From assembly GCF_009002475.1 (NCBI RefSeq), contig NZ_AP019860.1:6772501-6836500 (forward strand): a stretch of 64,000 nt of DNA, given 5' to 3'. Each line of letters starts with the position of its first letter. Positions within the stretch are counted from its first letter, which is position 1. The notes beneath the pieces were generated by a model. That model worked only from the letters and a program-made list of their open reading frames with translations. It did not search any database and had not been told where the DNA came from. Below, piece after piece: positions 1-7,300 of this stretch. The position numbers and the translations under genes are program-made. This DNA comes from Candidatus Uabimicrobium amorphum (GTDB taxonomy: Bacteria > Planctomycetota > Uabimicrobiia > Uabimicrobiales > Uabimicrobiaceae).

Positions 1-1
1 A

Positions 2-442
2 ACTTCCATCAAACCAGTGGGGGTATTTGGTGGTTTAACGGAACGCATGGCACGCGCCGAAGCGATTAAAAACGTGGTACGCGCATGTTACGAGAGAGTG
101 TATAATCAAATTCGTACGCGTAAGACAGTTTTACAAGAAAATATATACACCGTAAAATTTGCCAATTTCACCTCGCGGCAAGAACGCAGAATTAAAGACG
201 CTATTCTCGATTTAAAGAGTGGCAAAAGAGCATATTGTAAGATAGAAGCTTCCACAGGTGGTGGAAGTGGCTATATGGAATACACATTGAAATGGCGCCG
301 TACACGTGACACCCAAGCAGATATTATCGATATTATTATCGGATACTGTGAGGATAACGAAGTTCAAGTTGATAGTAATAAATCAACAAAAGGGGTTATT
401 TATTTTGAACCTGCGGAAGATGAAGACGACGACGATTTCTAA
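2..442 (+). CDS. Hypothetical protein, 5' end outside the window
   Basis: The reading frame is open from the first bases of the window, so the gene probably starts upstream; a GTG at 17 is the first possible start inside. The visible part is about 146 residues. It is basic in the first half and ends in an acidic tail (EDEDDDDF). A Gly/Ser-rich turn (STGGGSG) separates two predicted alpha/beta segments. I see no signal peptide, membrane segment or catalytic motif and do not recognise the family. A strong terminator follows 20 bases after the stop, so this is the last gene of its transcription unit. Confidence 0.7.
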   Translation, partial: TSIKPVGVFGGLTERMARAEAIKNVVRACYERVYNQIRTRKTVLQENIYTVKFANFTSRQERRIKDAILDLKSGKRAYCKIEASTGGGSGYMEYTLKWRRTRDTQADIIDIIIGYCEDNEVQVDSNKSTKGVIYFEPAEDEDDDDF

Positions 443-461
443 GATGTATTTACAGTAAAAT

Positions 462-491
462 AAAAAAAGCACCCGTTTGGGTGCTTTTTTT
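462..491. terminator. Bidirectional rho-independent terminator
   Basis: A GC-rich stem GCACCC / GGGTGC closes a GTTT loop. It is flanked by an A-run on the left and a T-run on the right, so it can work in both directions. It lies between two convergent genes (stops at 442 and 502) and can serve both. Confidence 0.9.
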
Positions 492-501
492 ATTGGGAAT
501 G

Positions 502-1413
502 TTACTCTGCCGCGACAGTCTCTTCTTTGATAAAGAGGTAAATGAGGTAGATGATAGCGATAATAACAAAAAGATTCGCCAAGGAGCTTTCATAAGAAGT
601 TAACGAAGTTTTTTTCTTGTCATTCTGCGTTTGTAAAACCTTTGCTTTCGGCAAAATAGGGTCAACGTTTTCGTTATTTCTCAATTGTTCGTTGAGTTGT
701 ATAACGCTTAAGTCAGAAAGCGGCTGTGCTTTGCTATACATCGCAGTAACCGGACCGGCATTCCCCAAAAACTCTTTGTTGTTATGTGGTCCTGCCAACA
801 CCACTTGACTACTTAAAGTTTCTACAGGAAATGACTGATTTTTATAGGTATTTGCCGGTATACGCGACAAGCGCAAAAACGGAAAACGAAATTGAAAATT
901 CATCTTTTTCCATTCATCTAAAGCAAATAGCGTACAGGGATGTTGCTCCAAAAGTTTTGTAAGTTGAGCATGTCTCTGTGGTATAAGTAGAACAACGCAG
1001 TCCACTTTTTCCTCTTGCAAATTTTTCATTTGCTCTTCTAAGCTTCCACTGGTAATTGTGGCTTTTTCTTCCAGCTGAAATGCCTTCACTAGAATACGCG
1101 TCATAGTATGCGAACCGGTTTTTTCTTGGACAGTACCAATGGAACGCACTTCAGTAAAGCTTTCATATTTGTGATTGCTACGCATAAGAATATGACACAT
1201 CTTGTAGCCTACGGGTGCTACTGCTTCGAGAAGAGTTTTACGATTTTGTACAACACGATCTATGTCAAAAAAACTTTCTGCGCCTACAAGAGCAATGCGC
1301 GCTTTTCCAGAGATGACCATTTCACTGGGGGAAGCACAACGTTCAAGTTTCAAGCGCCTTCCACGAAAAACTTTGTGAATCGCTTGTTGGGCTTTACCCG
1401 CCATACCACTCAA
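502..1413 (-). CDS. TAXI-family-like solute-binding protein with C-terminal membrane anchor
   Basis: The protein resembles TRAP-transporter TAXI-type substrate-binding proteins: SIGTVQEKTGSHTM corresponds to the ligand loop, and IPANTYKNQ to the conserved segment near the C-terminal lobe. It has no N-terminal signal peptide in this frame. A hydrophobic helix near residues 278-294 (LFVIIAIIYLIYLFI) would anchor it at the C-terminus. The annotated start is a TTG overlapping the TGA of the upstream OpuC-like gene; an ATG lies three codons later. Neither has a convincing ribosome-binding site. Ten coding-like codons precede the TTG, back to a slippery A_AAA_AAC at 1449-1443, so it may be translated by coupling or by -1 frameshifting. 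It is the last gene of the BCCT/OpuC operon. The family call rests on motif resemblance only. Confidence 0.7.
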   Translation of the reverse strand: MSGMAGKAQQAIHKVFRGRRLKLERCASPSEMVISGKARIALVGAESFFDIDRVVQNRKTLLEAVAPVGYKMCHILMRSNHKYESFTEVRSIGTVQEKTGSHTMTRILVKAFQLEEKATITSGSLEEQMKNLQEEKVDCVVLLIPQRHAQLTKLLEQHPCTLFALDEWKKMNFQFRFPFLRLSRIPANTYKNQSFPVETLSSQVVLAGPHNNKEFLGNAGPVTAMYSKAQPLSDLSVIQLNEQLRNNENVDPILPKAKVLQTQNDKKKTSLTSYESSLANLFVIIAIIYLIYLFIKEETVAAE

Positions 1414-2333
1414 TTCGTCAAGATTTTCAACCGCAAAGGAAAGTTTTTTATACTTGTCTTTTTGTTTTCTTCTTCAGGTATTAACTTGTTTTTGCGTAAA
1501 AATTGACTTGCCACATCGCGGTAATGTACCCCTTCGAGCTCTACTTGTTTGTTCATCGCTCGCATTGTCTTTTCATCAATGAGTCCCGCGAGTTTTCCTA
1601 ATATGTTGTTGATCCCAGGATAACGTTTTAGAGTTTTGTTATGGACGATAGGTGCTGCTTCGTATACAGGAAAAAAACGTAGATTATCGCTAAGCGTTTT
1701 TAAGTTAAAGGCTTCAATTTGGCCGTCGGTGGAATAACCTATAACGATATCTACTTCTCCATCAAGTAAAGCGCGGTATAATATCGATTTGTCGTCTTCG
1801 ACGATTGTTTGCGCCGTTTTAAGTCCATAACGTCGTAACATTGCCGACAAACCATCCAAAGGGCGTTTGGTAAAATCTTCGTCACAGCCAATGCGCAAAC
1901 TTTGTACATTCGTTAGATCTGTCATTGTCTCTATTTTTTGTGCTATGGATTGGTCGCGTCTCATGACAAGAACATAATTATTCGCAAATCCAAGTCGCGC
2001 TTGCCATGCGACACCGAGGTTGGCAAATTGTTCTTTTACTCTGGAAAAAGCCTTTTCACGATCACTAAGAGAAGGTTCCCCTAGTATCATGAGCCCCGTA
2101 CCAGTATATTCTGTATAGATATCTAACTGTCCTGATGTCAATCCTTGAATACAGTCGCGCGTGTTGCCATATGGGATCACTCGTTTTACAGCGATGTTTT
2201 CGTTTTCGAGTAGTTGTGCCATAATCTCGGCGAGTACTAGTTGCTCGCTGAAGGTTTTTGCTCCGATCTTTACCGGTTCTTTACAACCGCAAAGTAACGC
2301 GAAAATTAACAAACATATCCAATACTTTTGCAT
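1410..2333 (-). CDS. OpuC/ProX-like glycine betaine/choline-binding lipoprotein
   Basis: This is a substrate-binding protein of the quaternary-amine (OpuAC/OpuCC) type, about 307 residues. A short signal peptide ends in a lipobox (LLCGC). The family segments follow: IGAKTFSEQLVLAEIMAQLL near the N-terminus, then LDIYTEYTGTGL. The binding domain ends naturally near residue 290 (SQFLRKNKLIP), after which the frame runs about 20 residues to a TGA. Its ATG overlaps the TAA of the BCCT gene (TAATG), which implies translational coupling. No ABC permease or ATPase is nearby, so it may feed the adjacent carrier or act as a sensor. The last codons carry an A_AAA_AAC heptamer in the right phase for -1 slippage into the downstream TAXI-like frame. 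Confidence 0.85.
   Translation of the reverse strand: MQKYWICLLIFALLCGCKEPVKIGAKTFSEQLVLAEIMAQLLENENIAVKRVIPYGNTRDCIQGLTSGQLDIYTEYTGTGLMILGEPSLSDREKAFSRVKEQFANLGVAWQARLGFANNYVLVMRRDQSIAQKIETMTDLTNVQSLRIGCDEDFTKRPLDGLSAMLRRYGLKTAQTIVEDDKSILYRALLDGEVDIVIGYSTDGQIEAFNLKTLSDNLRFFPVYEAAPIVHNKTLKRYPGINNILGKLAGLIDEKTMRAMNKQVELEGVHYRDVASQFLRKNKLIPEEENKKTSIKNFPLRLKILTN
1443..1449 (-). other. Candidate -1 ribosomal frameshift site (A_AAA_AAC)
   Basis: Read on the minus strand, the heptamer AAAAAAC has its last six bases as the zero-frame codons AAA AAC of the OpuC-like gene. This is the X_XXY_YYZ phase of known -1 sites. A one-base slip gives AAA AAA CTT, which is exactly the TAXI-like frame, open to its stop at 502. 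The zero frame stops 31 bases later. I see no strong downstream stem or upstream SD-like stimulator, so function is uncertain. Confidence 0.4.
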
Positions 2334-3886
2334 TAGGCATCTCCCTTTTCTGTTCGCAAAACCCGAAAAAATGCCACAATCTGTAGCAGTAAAATAATGC
2401 TAAATGGAATGGCACCACTTATGGCAATTGCTTTGGGCACTTCAATTCCACCGACCACTAAACTGGAAGCGGAGAGTAGAGAAATGACAAGTCCCCATGT
2501 TAATTTGTGTTTTGTCGACGGATCTAAATCTCCGTGGCTGGTCATCATTCCGATGACAAATGTCGCAGAGTCAGCACTTGTTACCAAAAAGACAAAAATC
2601 GAAAATAGGGCCAATATTTTTAATAGCAAGGTCAACGGATAGTAGTCGAAAAGAGCAAAGAGCGCCTTGGTCACATCTTCGCGAACCAATTCTCCCAGTC
2701 CTCCCGAACCAAAAATTTCAATGAAGAAGCCCGAACCACCAAATGCGGAAAACCACAAGATGGAGAATAGCGTTGGAAGAAATAGAACGCCGATGATAAA
2801 CTGGCGTATCGTCCTACCTTTACTTATTCGCGCGATAAAAATGCCAACAAATGGTCCCCAAGCAATCCACCAGATTAAGTAGGTCAGTGTCCACGAAGCG
2901 CTCCAACTTTGTAAACCTTCATATGGATAAAGATGAAAAGACATACGCACGATGTTTGTTGCGTAGTCACCAAGGGTATTTACAAAAATCTCTAGGATAA
3001 AACGCGCAGGCCCAGCAAAAATGACAAATAGCATTAAAAATCCCGCAACACTCATGTTGAGGTTACTCAGTATTTTGATTCCCTTATCCAGGCTGGTGCT
3101 GGCAGATATCATAAAGCAAATGGTGATAAAAATTAAGATACCGATGTAGTACATGTCGGTATTGGCATTGATATGAAAGGATGTTGTCAAACCAGACGCT
3201 AGCTGCAACACTCCCATTGCCAGCGAACCGGCCACACCAAATACCACAGACAACACGGCAATCACATCGGTAATATGGCATGTCTGCTTGACATATTTCC
3301 CCGAGAAGGCTTCTTTGATGGGCGTGGAACAAAGGTAGGGTTTCTTTTTGCGGAAGCCAAAATAAGCGAGAACTAGTGCACTCATGGCGTAAATACCCCA
3401 TGCATGAAGTCCCCAGTGGAAGTTGGTGATCACCATTGCCGCACGCGCTGCCTCTGCTGTTTTGGCCTGGGCTGTTGGTGGCGACATAAAGTGAAAAACC
3501 GGTTCCGCTACCCCCCAGAACAAAAGACCGCATCCCATACCCGCGGAGAATAGCATGGATAGCCATGACACAGTGGTAAATTCTGGTTCTTCGTCAGGTC
3601 CACCTAGCTTAATATGTGCATACTTTCCAAACGCCAGATACAAAGCCAAGGCAACGAGGAAAGTACTCATCAGTAGGAAAAACCAGTCCAAGTTTTTTAA
3701 CATAAAACTAGTGGACGATAGAGCAACGCTTGTCATTTGCTCTGGACGAACCGCCCCCCAAATAGCAATGGCACCGCAAAAAACTAACGATGCCCAAAAA
3801 ACAATAGGGAAATCACCTATGTACTCATGTTCTTCAACGGGATGTTGTGGATTACTTTCGGTAGGTGTGTTATTTGTCTTTTTCAT
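2333..3886 (-). CDS. BCCT-family betaine/choline/carnitine transporter
   Basis: This is a 517-residue secondary transporter of the BCCT family with about 12 membrane helices, driving uptake of quaternary amines by ion symport. Diagnostic features are the GMGCGLLFWGVAEPVFHF segment after the third helix and the Trp-rich segment WTLTYLIWWIAWGPFVGIFIARISKGRTIRQF, in which the first 20 residues are the family signature. I chose the ATG at 3886 (MKKTNN); the frame stays open 43 codons further upstream, but that part would be an odd hydrophobic/polar mix and lies over the promoter's transcribed leader. A sigma-54 type element sits about 80 bases upstream and tandem enhancer-like motifs about 170-210 bases upstream. 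It is the first gene of the uptake operon. Confidence 0.93.
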   Translation of the reverse strand: MKKTNNTPTESNPQHPVEEHEYIGDFPIVFWASLVFCGAIAIWGAVRPEQMTSVALSSTSFMLKNLDWFFLLMSTFLVALALYLAFGKYAHIKLGGPDEEPEFTTVSWLSMLFSAGMGCGLLFWGVAEPVFHFMSPPTAQAKTAEAARAAMVITNFHWGLHAWGIYAMSALVLAYFGFRKKKPYLCSTPIKEAFSGKYVKQTCHITDVIAVLSVVFGVAGSLAMGVLQLASGLTTSFHINANTDMYYIGILIFITICFMISASTSLDKGIKILSNLNMSVAGFLMLFVIFAGPARFILEIFVNTLGDYATNIVRMSFHLYPYEGLQSWSASWTLTYLIWWIAWGPFVGIFIARISKGRTIRQFIIGVLFLPTLFSILWFSAFGGSGFFIEIFGSGGLGELVREDVTKALFALFDYYPLTLLLKILALFSIFVFLVTSADSATFVIGMMTSHGDLDPSTKHKLTWGLVISLLSASSLVVGGIEVPKAIAISGAIPFSIILLLQIVAFFRVLRTEKGDA

Positions 3887-3962
3887 AAACAACGACTTTC
3901 TGTTAATTTCTATAAAATACTCCTGGTGAAGAACCAGAAGAGCAAGTGAGGAAAGTCGTATA

Positions 3963-3980
3963 TGGCATAAATCATGCCAA
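3963..3980 (-). promoter_or_regulatory. Sigma-54 (-24/-12) promoter of the BCCT operon
   Basis: Read on the minus strand the site is TTGGCATGATTTATGCCA. GG (3978-3977) and GC (3966-3965) have the exact 12-base offset of -24/-12 elements, and TGGCA matches the consensus TGGCAC. The start of transcription would fall near 3953, about 67 bases before the BCCT ATG. A gene for a sigma-54 activator lies directly upstream. Confidence 0.75.
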
Positions 3981-4053
3981 AAGAGTAAGAGATGTCTGAT
4001 AAGTGGGTAAAACACACATTTTTTTATTTCTCATGAGAGATTTGGAGATAAAT

Positions 4054-4094
4054 GTTGGTGATATGGCCATATGAGTTGGTGATATCGCCAACTC
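4054..4094. promoter_or_regulatory. Tandem enhancer-like (UAS) motifs for the sigma-54 activator
   Basis: Two copies of GTTGGTGATATNGCCA start at 4054 and 4075, two helical turns (21 bases) apart. The second copy sits in a near-perfect 22-base palindrome (4073-4094, GAGTTGG...CCAACTC). They lie roughly 100-140 bases upstream of the predicted -24/-12 start, the normal place for NtrC-type enhancer sites. A related copy lies before the regulator gene at 5516-5534. Confidence 0.65.
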
Positions 4095-4116
4095 TATTTG
4101 TATTTTAGGAGCGTTT

Positions 4117-5469
4117 TTATTTTTTGAGTTGTTTTTTACGATAACGAAAGGCGTAGTAGCTAAGTCCTAGTAAACGCGCCGCCAACGCATCGTTTCCTTG
4201 AGATTTCTTGATGGCTTCCTCCATATAATGCGCTTCTAGAGCGTTCAAGTCCATTCCTTCTTCGGGTAATGGTTGCAGTAAATTATTATGCATTTTCGAA
4301 GGAACACTTGTTTTGTAAATACCAACTGCTTTTGCGTTTAAGGTAGGTCCTTTTCCCAAAATAACACCCCGTTCTATAAAATTTTTCAGCTCGCGAATGT
4401 TCCCTTTCCAGCGATGTTTTAAAATATACTGCTCGACCTCTGGAGAAATTTTATTAAATTTCTTTTTGTAATTTTTCGAGAGTTCGATTAAGAAATGTTT
4501 GGCGATGGGTATGATATCTTTGCGGCGCTTGTTAAGAGAGGGCACACGTATTTTTATTAAAGCTAAACGGTAATATAAATCTTCGCGAAATAATTTTTTC
4601 GCGATCATTTTTTCTAGATTTTTATTGGTGGCGGAAACAATACGCGTTTTGACAAACAGTTTCTTTGTTCCTCCGAGGCGGTAGAATCCACCATCCTCTA
4701 AGAAACGTAGAATTTTGGCCTGCGCGTCGAGACCCAGGTCACCAATCTCGTCTAAAAACAACGTACCGTTTTGCGCAAGTTCTAATTGTCCCTTTTTTCC
4801 TTTTGTTCCCGCTCCACTAAACGCACCTTTCTCATAACCAAAAAGCTCACTTTCAATTAAATTTTCGGGAATGGATGCACAATTGAGTGCGACAAACGAC
4901 TTTTGAAAGCTCTCGCTTTTATAGTGGATGGTCCGCGCAATAAGGTCTTTTCCTGTGCCTGACTCTCCCAAAATAAGAACAGGCGCAGGGCTTTTGGCCA
5001 CCGAGTCCACCATGGTCATGACTTCTTGAATACTGTCGCTTTCTCCGATGAAACAAGGTAGATTTTCTTCAAAATACTTCTGTTGTAGTAATTCCACTTC
5101 TTTTTTCATATGCAAAGATTCAAAACAATTGTGGACCTTACGTACCACCATTTTGAGGTTAAATGGCTTGGTGATGTAATCATACGCTCCTTGTTTCATA
5201 CAAGAAACCACCATGGGGATTTCGTCATTTGCCGTCACCATAATTACCGCGGTTCCCGGGGACTTTTGTTTTAATTGCTTTAAGGCATTGACACCTCCAA
5301 TACCCGGCAATTCGATATCGAGTAGTACCAAATCCACAGGTTCTTCATCGATGCTTTTCAACGCCTTTTCTACAGTGGAAAAAGTTTTCACCGTACAAAT
5401 TTTCTTAAGAGCCTGGCGCAAAGAATTACGTACACCGACTTCGTCGTCTATGATATACAAACAAAACAT
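4117..5469 (-). CDS. NtrC-family sigma-54-dependent response regulator
   Basis: A 450-residue regulator in three parts. The receiver domain (about 1-115) has the phospho-acceptor Asp in LVLLDIELPG. The sigma-54 AAA+ domain (about 140-370) has Walker A GESGTGKD, GAFSGA in place of the usual GAFTGA sigma-54 contact loop, and Walker B GTLFLDEIGDLG. A Fis-type helix-turn-helix ends the protein (LAARLLGLSYYAFRYRKKQL). The start at 5469 has a GGAG site seven bases upstream. GAFSGA is a known tolerated variant, so I expect activity. No sensor kinase is adjacent. It sits between two sets of matching palindromic motifs and most likely activates the BCCT operon and controls itself. Confidence 0.92.
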   Translation of the reverse strand: MFCLYIIDDEVGVRNSLRQALKKICTVKTFSTVEKALKSIDEEPVDLVLLDIELPGIGGVNALKQLKQKSPGTAVIMVTANDEIPMVVSCMKQGAYDYITKPFNLKMVVRKVHNCFESLHMKKEVELLQQKYFEENLPCFIGESDSIQEVMTMVDSVAKSPAPVLILGESGTGKDLIARTIHYKSESFQKSFVALNCASIPENLIESELFGYEKGAFSGAGTKGKKGQLELAQNGTLFLDEIGDLGLDAQAKILRFLEDGGFYRLGGTKKLFVKTRIVSATNKNLEKMIAKKLFREDLYYRLALIKIRVPSLNKRRKDIIPIAKHFLIELSKNYKKKFNKISPEVEQYILKHRWKGNIRELKNFIERGVILGKGPTLNAKAVGIYKTSVPSKMHNNLLQPLPEEGMDLNALEAHYMEEAIKKSQGNDALAARLLGLSYYAFRYRKKQLKK

Positions 5470-5515
5470 CGTATTTCTCCGAAGATAGAAAGTGTTGTCC
5501 ATGAAGGTTTTTATA

Positions 5516-5534
5516 ATATGGCTATTTGGCCAAC
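5516..5534 (-). promoter_or_regulatory. UAS-like motif upstream of the NtrC-type regulator
   Basis: On the minus strand the site reads GTTGGCCAAATAGCCATAT. It matches 15 of 19 bases of the copy at 4054-4072 (GTTGGTGATATGGCCATAT). It lies about 47 bases before the regulator ATG, which suggests autoregulation, probably repression if it overlaps the promoter. Confidence 0.5.
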
Positions 5535-5648
5535 AATACAATAAAATACTTCATAAATTTTATTGTAACTACCTAGCTTGTCGAGGATAATTATGGTACG
5601 AGTGTTTTGTTATTGTTAATATTTGACGTTGTCTCAGGGAGATAGTAT

Positions 5649-5975
5649 ATGACGGGAAAAGTCAAAACTTGTACTATTGTTGTGACTGCAATTTTGATCA
5701 CGTTGTTTACGATGTTTTCTTTTGGTTACTACAAAGCGAAGATGGACATATACAAGAAAATCCCGAATATAAAAGAAATTCAATACCACGGTATCTCGGC
5801 TTTTTCTACAAAGATATATGGTGGCGGATGCGATGTGTGGTTTGAATATAGTTATTTATCTTTTGCTTTTCAGGTAAAGACAACAAGTAAGAAGCCATTT
5901 GTATGCGAATGGATTTTAACAAAAAAGGGACCGAAAATTATCTATGGTGGTTGGGCTGTATCTGTTGGCAACTAG
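5649..5975 (+). CDS. Small hypothetical membrane-anchored protein
   Basis: A 108-residue protein with an AGGGAG site about eight bases before the ATG. Residues 8-28 (TIVVTAILITLFTMFSFGYY) form one hydrophobic helix, a signal anchor or uncleaved signal. The remainder is a small domain rich in Tyr, Phe and Lys with two Cys (GGGCDVWFEY and PFVCEW) that could form a disulfide outside the cytoplasm. I do not recognise a family. Its last four bases overlap the convergent sir2 gene. Confidence 0.6.
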   Translation: MTGKVKTCTIVVTAILITLFTMFSFGYYKAKMDIYKKIPNIKEIQYHGISAFSTKIYGGGCDVWFEYSYLSFAFQVKTTSKKPFVCEWILTKKGPKIIYGGWAVSVGN

Positions 5976-6715
5976 AACTTATCCATTACGGTGGCAAAAA
6001 CACTGGCAATATCGTCATCTATTTTTTTTGTTAAAAACTCAAAGAGATCATGGTCTGTTTCGCCGCGGTTGATGATAACATAAGGATTTCCATTACGTGC
6101 GGTGATTCGTGGAATTTCTGCAGCTGGATATACGCTTAGAGTCGAGCCGAGGGCAATCACCATATCTGCTTTATGCGCTTTATCTACAGCAGAGTCTAAA
6201 TCTTTTTCACGTAGATTTTGTCCAAAACTAATAGTTGCGTGTTTTAGATAACCACCACATGGACAACAAGGTGGTTTTCCGGTACGGGTGAAGTAGTCAA
6301 AATGTGGTTGTGGATCGCTTGTTTCATGGCATGTTTGACATTCTACAAAGCTATTTGTCCCGTGTAGTTCTATCAGTTTTTCCTCTGTGGTTCCTGCCAT
6401 ACGGTGTAAACCATCGATATTTTGTGTAACCACACAACATAGTTTTCCCATCTTTTCGAGTTTTACTATTGCTTGATGAATGCTATTAGGACGTGCACTT
6501 TGGAATTCCTGCCATCCATCTAATTTGAATTGCCAGTAGTCGATGCGCGATTCCTCAAAACTCATAAATTCTTGGTAATAAATCGGATTTCTATTTTTCC
6601 AGATACCTTGCGGTCCTCTAAAATCTGGTATTCCGCTTTGGGTAGAAACTCCTGCACCGGTAAATATCAATATATTGTGCGCGTTTTTTATCAAGTCAAA
6701 AAGAGTATCATGCAT
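5972..6715 (-). CDS. Sir2-family NAD-dependent protein deacylase
   Basis: A 247-residue sirtuin that removes acyl groups from lysines using NAD. Visible motifs in order are GAGVSTQSGIPDFRGPQGIW (NAD loop), TQNIDGLH, catalytic His in IELHGT, a zinc site from CQTC and CPCGG, and the GSTLSVYP segment. It has no signal peptide. It is the third gene of an operon after a GNAT acetyltransferase (9-base gap) and the peroxidase. The pairing of an acetyltransferase with a deacetylase suggests reversible lysine acetylation, although the GNAT resembles the RimJ/RimL type, which usually acts on protein N-termini. Confidence 0.95.
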   Translation of the reverse strand: MHDTLFDLIKNAHNILIFTGAGVSTQSGIPDFRGPQGIWKNRNPIYYQEFMSFEESRIDYWQFKLDGWQEFQSARPNSIHQAIVKLEKMGKLCCVVTQNIDGLHRMAGTTEEKLIELHGTNSFVECQTCHETSDPQPHFDYFTRTGKPPCCPCGGYLKHATISFGQNLREKDLDSAVDKAHKADMVIALGSTLSVYPAAEIPRITARNGNPYVIINRGETDHDLFEFLTKKIDDDIASVFATVMDKF

Positions 6716-6724
6716 GACATGGCC

Positions 6725-7285
6725 CTAAATGGATGTTATGTTGTGGTTTGTTAAAGAGTTGAGCACATGGTCTTGCCAACCGTTGTGTATAAATAAATAA
6801 TCACGAGCATATCCTTCTGTCACAAAACCCAGACGCCGCAAGACGTTACGACTACGATAATTGTGTGGTAGGTGATTGGACTGTATACGGTGTAGGCGCA
6901 GTTCTTCAAAAACATATTCAATTGCTGCTTGCAGTGCCTCATACATAAAACCATTCCCTTGGGCCTTTTCGGCAAGTGAGAAACCTAAATTTGCACAGTG
7001 AGAACAGCCGCGTACAAAACACGAGAAGTTGCAGTGTCCTACAATTTGTTTTTCCTCACGCGTAAAAATAAAAAATTTGGCACTTTGGTCGTTCAAAAAT
7101 TCACGGCGGTGTTGTTCTAGTGTGTTTTGCCAGTACTCTAAAGTAAAATAGCTTTCCTTACGTGGTGGGTCCCATGGCTTGTGAAAATCGCGATTTTCGA
7201 CTACGTACTTTACGACGCTTGGTGCTTCTTCGATCGAAGGAATCGTAATTGTGAGGCGATCTGTTGTTATCTGAGGAATTTCCAT
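6725..7285 (-). CDS. GNAT acetyltransferase, RimJ/RimL-like
   Basis: A 186-residue GNAT-fold enzyme that transfers acetyl from acetyl-CoA, probably to a protein N-terminus or small amine. The N-terminal TDRLTI motif is typical of the RimJ/RimL subgroup. The central strand has IVGHCNFSC, the acetyl-CoA loop region is SLAEKAQGNGFMYEAL, and the C-terminal part has RIQSNHLPHNYRSRNVLRRLGF followed by EGYARDY; the SRNVLRRLGF segment is strongly conserved in the subgroup. It lies 15 bases after the peroxidase gene and 9 bases before sir2. Confidence 0.92.
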   Translation of the reverse strand: MEIPQITTDRLTITIPSIEEAPSVVKYVVENRDFHKPWDPPRKESYFTLEYWQNTLEQHRREFLNDQSAKFFIFTREEKQIVGHCNFSCFVRGCSHCANLGFSLAEKAQGNGFMYEALQAAIEYVFEELRLHRIQSNHLPHNYRSRNVLRRLGFVTEGYARDYLFIHNGWQDHVLNSLTNHNITSI

Positions 7286-7300
7286 AACGACCTTTCTGTT

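Noticed and set aside
3084..3566. 160-residue minus-strand frame inside the BCCT gene
   Set aside because: It is a shadow of the strongly conserved transporter frame on the same strand.
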